DNA from: Acarospora socialis | Lineage: Eukaryota; Ascomycota; Lecanoromycetes; Acarosporales; Acarosporaceae | Direction: 5' to 3' | DNA length: 64,000 bases | Assembly (NCBI GenBank): GCA_025617375.2 | Contig: JAMYGW020000012.1 | Span: forward strand, 434,001 to 498,000 | Shown here: positions 57,191-64,000 of the stretch, piece by piece | Position numbering within the stretch: the stretch's first letter is position 1 | Layout of the letters: the number at the start of each line of letters is the position of its first letter | The notes under the pieces: model-generated | Databases searched by the model: none | What the model saw: only the letters and a program-made list of their open reading frames with translations | Told to the model about the DNA's origin: nothing | Translations under genes and position numbers: made by a program

Positions 57191-58440
57191 AAGAACTGAC
57201 TTAACAATCTTGTTAAATCAGTTATTCTGATCATCATTAATGAGTGCTTTATCAATTTAATTTATAAGAACATTGACATGAGTTCTAGCTGACTAAGAAA
57301 GTGATGAAACTTAATAATGAATAAAGATTTAATGAGTTTATTAACTGCTTGTTCAGATGTAGAAACAAACTTAAGATTAATAAGACTGCAATTAACAATT
57401 TTATGAACAAAATGATATTGAATATTGATGTGCTTGATGCAGACATAAAACTCAGAATTTCAAACTAAATTCATAGTATCATGATTGTCAACACAAATGA
57501 TGATAAAATCACTGCTATTAAAAAAGTTAATTCTTGTAAGAAAGCAGTGAAGTCATATAACTTTCTTTATTGCTTGTGTTTCAGTCATGTATTCAGACTT
57601 AATGAATAATAAAATAACAGTTTGTTAACATTTTGAACATTAACTAATAAAATCTTCAAAAAAAAAGAAAAAAATAAGCATCAGTGAACTTTCTAGTATT
57701 GTAACAGTTATTTTAATTAATATTGATATAATCAATAAGATCAGTGTCAGTGATGTTATAGATGATATTTAAGTCTGTAGTGTCAGCAAGATATTTGAAG
57801 ATTTGCTTGACAGTATTGTAGTGTGAGACATTTAAATTTTAATTGAATTGACTGACAGTAAAGATAGTGAAAATGATGTCAGAACACATCTGTAACATAA
57901 TGTACATTAGTGATTTTACTGGTTTTTGATAGCATCAAATAGTGATGATATCAGTCTGAGTGATGAACTTCTTTATAAATACTACATCAAAGTTCATAAA
58001 TATGTTGACAGAAACTATCTACAACTGTTGAAATGTCTTAAGAATCTTATTAATGTAAACTGTTTAAATAAAACAAATAGTATGTTCAGAACAGTTATAC
58101 TCAATCTTTATATTTAAATAATAAAACATAGAGCTGAGATCTGACATCTTGAAGATGTTAATAAGATGTACTTTAATGTTTTGAATAACTGATTTATTCT
58201 TTTCTATAAGAAGAAAATTGTTAATATAAATAATAATAATAATATCATCATTGACTCAAAAGAAGACACTATGATCAGAATTGAGATGATGAAAACTGAG
58301 TGAGATAAGATAATTACATAAAGTTTCATATCAAAGATGTAATGCTTGCTTTAAATCATATAAAATCTTATTAAGCAAGATATGTTACAACCATACTGCA
58401 GTTAATATAAGAGCTGCATGTGAACCACACAGTTCTGAAA
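57190..58440 (-). mobile_element. Decayed Ty1/copia LTR-retrotransposon fragment
   Basis: Read on the minus strand, the region shows the end of a copia-type pol. Reverse-transcriptase similarity is near 58100-58230, and the RNase H end with its terminal conserved His-containing block is near 57240-57520. Gag and integrase are absent and no flanking LTRs were delimited. It is a broken fossil with many breaks. It abuts the gypsy element on the right, and either may have inserted into or beside the other. Age is hard to judge because the block has a heavy transition load. Confidence 0.65.
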
Positions 58441-58479
58441 TCAAATGATGAGCTAAACATTGAGTTGATGCTCAGATTG

Positions 58480-61400
58480 TTGTGTGTAACACTGAGAGTG
58501 TTGAGTTAACTCTTTGAGAATCAAGCTCATTCTATATAGTAGAATTGTTTCTTTTATGAAAATGATTGTGTTCAAATTCTCATCTAGCAATAAAGTTACT
58601 ATCTACTGATTTACTCAACTGTATCATACAAATCATTATATTAACAAGCACAAATCTCTAGTTCTAGCATACTCAAGACATCTCAGATTTAGAACATAAC
58701 ACTTTGAACATTCTTACAATATAATATGACAATGTCTAATACACAGAAGAACATCTTCACTGTATTATTTGCAGCAAGTCAGATCAGAGTTACTCAACAA
58801 ATAAGTATAACTATTAATACATCTAAGATCAAGACATCTGACAACTTCATCAAAGAGTGTGAAAAGCTTCAATCATTTCTAGCTCAACTGAACTTGTACA
58901 TCAACTTCAATATACAAAAGTTTCTCAGCAACACAGACAAGATTCTGTTTGCAGCATTCTATCTTAGAAACACAGTATTTGATTGAATTGACTCATTCAT
59001 GAGAAAATTCATTGACAAGATGTTCAAGAAAAAGCAAGAAGACATTAAGTCTATGTTTAATAACTACTCTAAGTTTAAAGAAGAGATAAGAAAAATCTTT
59101 GAAATTATTGATGAGAAAAAAGCAGCAGAACAATGCATCTGTATCTTGTGACAGAATGAATTGATGACACAATATATAGTGAAGTTTCAATGAGCAGTGA
59201 CACTGACAGAATGAGAAGATGATGCTTTGAACTTTGCATTCTATTGAGAACTCAAAGAATTCATTAAAGATGAGATTGTCAGATCTGATAGACTCAATGA
59301 TTTGTAAGACATCATTGATTTTGTGATTAGTATTGATAGTCATGCATAAGAAAGACAACAAGAAAGAAAGAGATTCTAACTCAAAGAATATATATCTGAA
59401 TATATCTGAAGAGATATGTATAGAAGATTGCTGCAGACACAATACTTAGATTCAATGAATCTTGATATGATTAATAGAAAAAGACTCTCAACATAAAAAC
59501 TCAAAGAAGCATCACAGAAAAAGAATGATAAATTCATGAAGAGAAAGTTCATGAATAAGATTGAAATTCACAAGTGCTACAATTGCAATAGAATTGAACA
59601 CATCACAAGAAATTGCTAAAAATCTCAAAGAAAAAGAAAAGAAGCTGTGATTGCAACTAAGAAGATAGTGCACAACAATTTTAGCTGAACAGCTTATTAC
59701 AATGACATGTGTTGAGTACACATGAACATCAAGAATGAAATCAGACATTATTCAAAGAAATCACATCAGAAATAAGAAGCTTACAATATCACAGAACAAT
59801 CTAAATCAAACAATACTGTAAAGAAAAAATTGCATGTTCTTAATGTTGACATCAAAGAAACAGATGATTAAGAAACTCAGAAGATTAATTATTTCAAGAT
59901 TGATATTAAATTAAAAACACTCAAAGAAGATTTTATCTTTATCTGATTCAACTTTGACAGCAATGAAGACAGTGAAGACAGAAATTGAAGAGAGTGAAAA
60001 ACAATATGCAAGAATGCAAGAGTAGAAGAATGAGTCAAAGTTATAGTGATTAAACAAGAACTTAAATCTTCACAGAATCAAGATACAGCAATAGTTCAAG
60101 AGCAATTTAAACTCTTCAAGATACAAGCAAGAGTAAAAGAACTTCAACATAAGATCAAACAAGAGAAAGCTCTATAGGCTGAGAGAAATTAAAGTCAACA
60201 AATTGAGAAATTATTGAAGAATGTTCAAGCAATGAAGTCTCATGATCAAATCATGCTCAAAGAGCTGATATAAAGAATTAAAAGTCATAAGATAAAAATC
60301 TGACTATCAGAAAAATACATCACTGTTAATTATAAATAATGAATCTGAACAGAAGAGTACATCTCATTAGAATTTCTGTAAAGAGTGAGAACTTTGAAGA
60401 CACAATTGCAGATGAAATACAATCAGTATGAATTATGACTATATTTCAAAAGACAAGTCAAAAAAGACAGCACAGAGTATGCACATCTACTAGACAGTCA
60501 AGAGTCAACATAATTCAAAGAGCTATGAAGAAGAGCAGAAGAAGCAGTGAAATCAAAAAACTGCAAGCTTTCTCAACAAGACTAAAGAACAAAAAGCTTT
60601 TAATGTCTCAAGAATACAGAAATAATAAGATAATAATTGAGATAAACATTGAACAGAATGATTGTCTGTTGAGAACAATGAGAGCTTTAGTTAATTCAGA
60701 AATAACAAATAACTATATCTCAGAAGCAACAGTATAAAGTTTGAAACTTTGACTGATACAAGTACTTTATTCAGCACAAGTACACATAATTAACAGAAGT
60801 TATGAACACATTGATAAGAAGATACATGTGCAAGCAAGTATCAATGAAAGATGTCAGAAAATGATGTTAAATGTCATGAAGTTGATGAAGTATGACATCA
60901 TACTAAATATGTCATACTTGAGAAACTGAAACTCAAAAATCAACTGAATAAGCAAAGAAGTATGCAAACTGAGACATACATATGAGATCTCAAAGCAATC
61001 AAAGATGTGCTTGTCAGAACACAAGTCATGAAATCATGAGATACTGCTATTGAAGAAAGAACAATTTAAGTGAATATCATTATACTCAATGAACAAAGAT
61101 CAACTCAAGAAAGTATGAGCTTACCTTGATGAAAATCTCAAGAGAGAATTCATAAAATCATTAAAGTCATCAGCAGAATACTCAATTCTATTTATATCAA
61201 AGAAGAATGACAAGAAACAATTATGTATTGATTATAGACAGCTTAACAACATAACTCAACAAAATAGTTACTTCTTATCATTGATAGAAGAACTGCAAGA
61301 TCAGTTAAACAAGACTAAGTGATTCATCAGCTTAGATTTAAAGAACATTTACTACTGAGTAAGAATGAAGAAGAGTGAAGAATGAAAAACAGTATTTTAA

Positions 61401-63700
61401 ACAAGATACAGACATTACAAATACATTATCATGTCATTTAAGCTCAAAAATGTCTCAGTCATCTTTCAGAGATTGATCAATGACATGTTATGAGAATATC
61501 TCAATAATTTTGTGATTACATATCTCAATGATATTCTAATATACTCAGAAAGTCTTGAGAAGTATTGCAAACATGTGCACAAGATATTGAACAAGTTCAA
61601 GAAAAGAGTCTTGTACATGAAAGAATTCAAAAGCAAGTTCAAGACTCAGAAAGTCAGGTTTTTAGACTATGTGATTTGACTGAGATACATTGAAAAAGAT
61701 TCAAAAAAAACTGCAGCAGTCAAACACTAATTAACATCAATCAGAATCAGAAAAGTACAGATCTTTCTAAGACTAATGAATTACTATTAAAAGTTCATAT
61801 CAAACTATTTGAGAATAGCAGAATCTCTCACACAGTTGATGCAGAAGAATGAGAGATGACATTGAGATGAGAAACAAGAACAAGCATTCAATGCATTGAA
61901 GAAAAGTCTCAGCAAAATGACTCACCTCATTATATCAAATGCAACAAGCAAAAAAGTATTGAAAATCAACACATCAGACTTTGCAGTCAACACATGTCTA
62001 TATCAGATTGAAGATGAACAACAGAAACTCATAGCATTTCAATTTAGAAAACTGTCAGAACTCAAGAAAAGATATGAGATTCATAACAAGAAACTTCTTG
62101 CAATAGTGAAAGCACTGCAAGAATGAAGATCTTATTTTGTAAAAACAGAAAAGTCAATTCAGATCTATACAGATCATAAGAATTTAAGAAACTTTGCAAC
62201 AACTAAGCAGCTGAACTGCAGACAGATTCACTGAGCTGAATTATTAGCAGACTTTGAATTTCAGATTCATTACAAGAAGAATAATGAAAATGATAAAGTA
62301 AATGTCTTGAGCAGACAATCTGATCATGAGAAAGTGAAATGAATTCACACTGAAATTCTAAGCAAAGATGATAAGAAAATTCTCACAAAAGAATTATCAA
62401 CAATATACAAGATGAAGAATGCTTTCTTGTCAGATAAAGAACTCATTAAAATGTGTCATCACAGTAAAATTAAAGAACATCTGAGAGTCAAACACACAGA
62501 AGATCTTGTGCAAAGAAGACACAACATTGACAATTTTAGAAATCAAATCATCAGAATAATTGCTATGTGCAACTTATGCTGAAGAAACAAGATTAGTTAA
62601 GATAAGCAGTATAATGAGATAACACAACTGAATGCATCAGATGTATCATGAAAATCAGTTATTATGAACTTCATTATAAAGCTATCATCATCAAAGAATC
62701 TGACATGAGAAGTGAGATTTGACAGCATACTAATTATAGTGAATAGATTAACTAAGTACATCATGTTCATTTCATTCAAAGAGATCATAACAGCATCAGT
62801 ATTGATTTACATCATATTGCAAAAATTAATTAACAATCACAGACTATCAAAAGAGTTTATCATCAACAGAGACAAACTGTTCACAAGCAAGTTTTGAAAG
62901 ACATTCACAGCAGAACTTGAGATAAAGCATAAGATGTTGACAGCATATCATTTACAGATAAACAGACAAAGCAAATGAATGAATCAAACAGTGAAAACAT
63001 ACTTGAAACACTATGTCAACAAAAATCAGAACAACTGAATACAACTGTTATTTATGACACAGTTCATGTACAACAACACAAGAAACAAAATCATGAAAAA
63101 AACATCTTTCTATGTGAATTATGATTACAACTCAGAGATATGATGAGATTCATGAGAACACAAATCACAAAGTCAACAAGCAATACTAGATATCAATGAA
63201 CTAAAGAAACTGCACTGAGACTTAACAGTACAAATTAAACAACAAACAGAATGAACAACAACAGCAGAATCATTTGAAGAGAGAGAAAAGATATACTTAA
63301 GAATGAACAACATATGCATTAAGAAAAAAAGCAAGAAGTTAGACAACAAGAGCATCAGATCATTCAAAATTAAATGAAATATCAAGAAACTAAGTTATGA
63401 GCTTGACTTACTCAAGAAAATGAGAATACACTCTGTATTTCACACATTCATGCTTCAACATTGCAATCAGTTCATATCACTTCAGATCATCAAAATATCT
63501 GTTGAACTCAATGAAGAATATAAGATCAAGAACATTTTAGAGAGAAGAATGATTAGAGAAAAAGCTCACTATTTTGTTAAATGAAAAGAATACAATATCT
63601 CAGAAAATACATGAGAATTCAAGAGAAACCTCAAGAACTGCATGAGAACACTTCAACATTTTAAGAAGAAAATAAAGAATTAGACTGTCAAAAGTCAGTC
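58480..63700 (+). mobile_element. Decayed Ty3/gypsy LTR-retrotransposon (chromovirus type)
   Basis: Parts lie in the expected plus-strand order. A gag region spans about 58726-59700, with a CCHC zinc-knuckle near 59570-59615. Protease-like sequence follows around 60600-60900. Reverse transcriptase is at about 61100-61720, RNase H at about 61880-62340 and integrase at about 62400-63400, with a chromodomain-like end near 63490-63660. The order RT-RNase H-integrase plus the chromodomain mark the chromovirus lineage. It is a clearly broken fossil with dozens of breaks. LTRs were not delimited, and the right one may lie beyond the window. The left limit is approximate. Confidence 0.8.
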
Positions 63701-64000
63701 AGCATTGCATTAAACAGCTGAGAAAGAGTTTCAGACTGAGAATTTTTTTCATCATCATCATTATTGTCATTCATCTCTTTCAGCAAACAGAGAATCTTCT
63801 GTTTTGTGTGATCATGAATTTGATGCAAAGTTTTTTATAATTGAAAAAGTTTGACAAACAGACAGATCTGCTCTTTCTCTGTTTTTAGAATTTTGAACTT
63901 TAGTTGATTACAAACACAATTCAGTGATTTTTATGTCAGATCAACACAGAAACAACCACAACAAGTACACTCAACACACTTAATGTGTATATCAGAATTC
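63701..64000. other. AT-rich tail of the element block
   Basis: This AT-rich, CpG-free DNA continues past the chromodomain-like end. It may be the 3' untranslated part or the LTR of the gypsy element. No repeat partner is visible inside the window. Confidence 0.4.

Noticed and set aside
58726-63400. Short open frames inside the AT-rich block as host genes
   Set aside because: They coincide with gag, RNase H and integrase parts of the decayed gypsy element, not with host coding sequence.
1-64000. tRNA genes and CRISPR arrays
   Set aside because: No box A/box B pair with a cloverleaf was found by eye on either strand, and no spaced direct-repeat array exists; the 9.1-9.8 kb array is degenerate and not CRISPR-like.

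Overview
The window looks like nuclear DNA of a filamentous ascomycete (Pezizomycotina). Genes are of balanced base composition and dense, with short introns of mostly 45 to 100 bases that have GT...AG ends and CTGAC/CTAAC-type branch sites. The products are typical of the group: DML1, SDA1, a LEU2-type dehydrogenase, prefoldin 4, a Dal5-type permease, an AA11 LPMO, a Tda3-like oxidoreductase and a NACHT-ankyrin NLR. I cannot place it below subphylum; the class Dothideomycetes is only a guess. Exon coordinates below come from reading splice sites by eye and checking that phases agree; none rests on transcripts.

Layout. 0-9 kb: 3' end of DML1, a Thr/Ser/Pro-rich GPI-anchored wall protein built on internal repeats, and the ribosome-biogenesis gene SDA1. 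9-13 kb: a degenerate repeat array, a LEU2-like gene with six exons and APC10/DOC1, the block being bracketed by a 33-base inverted repeat. 13.5-14.8 kb: a secreted Thr-rich protein. 14.8-20.5 kb: gene-poor, with a subtilase fragment, one very small gene and a MITE. 20.5-29 kb: FAD monooxygenase, small basic protein, DHA1-type MFS transporter, prefoldin subunit 4 and a secreted metallophosphoesterase. 30.8-47.3 kb: aquaporin, zinc-ribbon protein, 13-exon Dal5-type permease that seems to use GC-AG introns, single-pass membrane protein, Pro-rich protein and AA11 LPMO, separated by 1-2.5 kb spacers that hold MITE relics and a nested inverted-repeat element. 47.5-56.4 kb: 5'-truncated fructosamine-3-kinase-like gene, a large NLR (hydrolase-like domain, NACHT, ankyrin repeats), a Tda3-like FAD oxidoreductase and a two-TM protein.

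At about 56.44 kb the sequence changes abruptly to an AT-rich block that runs to the window end. It starts with a Tc1/mariner-like terminus and holds a decayed Ty1/copia fragment (minus strand) and a decayed Ty3/gypsy chromovirus (plus strand). CpG is essentially absent there, and CpC/GpG are almost absent in the gypsy part, while CpA stays common. That is not the usual CpA-to-TpA RIP pattern.

Most genes are unrelated housekeeping or secretory functions. The only groupings that suggest joint function are monooxygenase + MFS transporter (20.5-25.3 kb) and, loosely, the NLR at the margin of the transposon-rich block.
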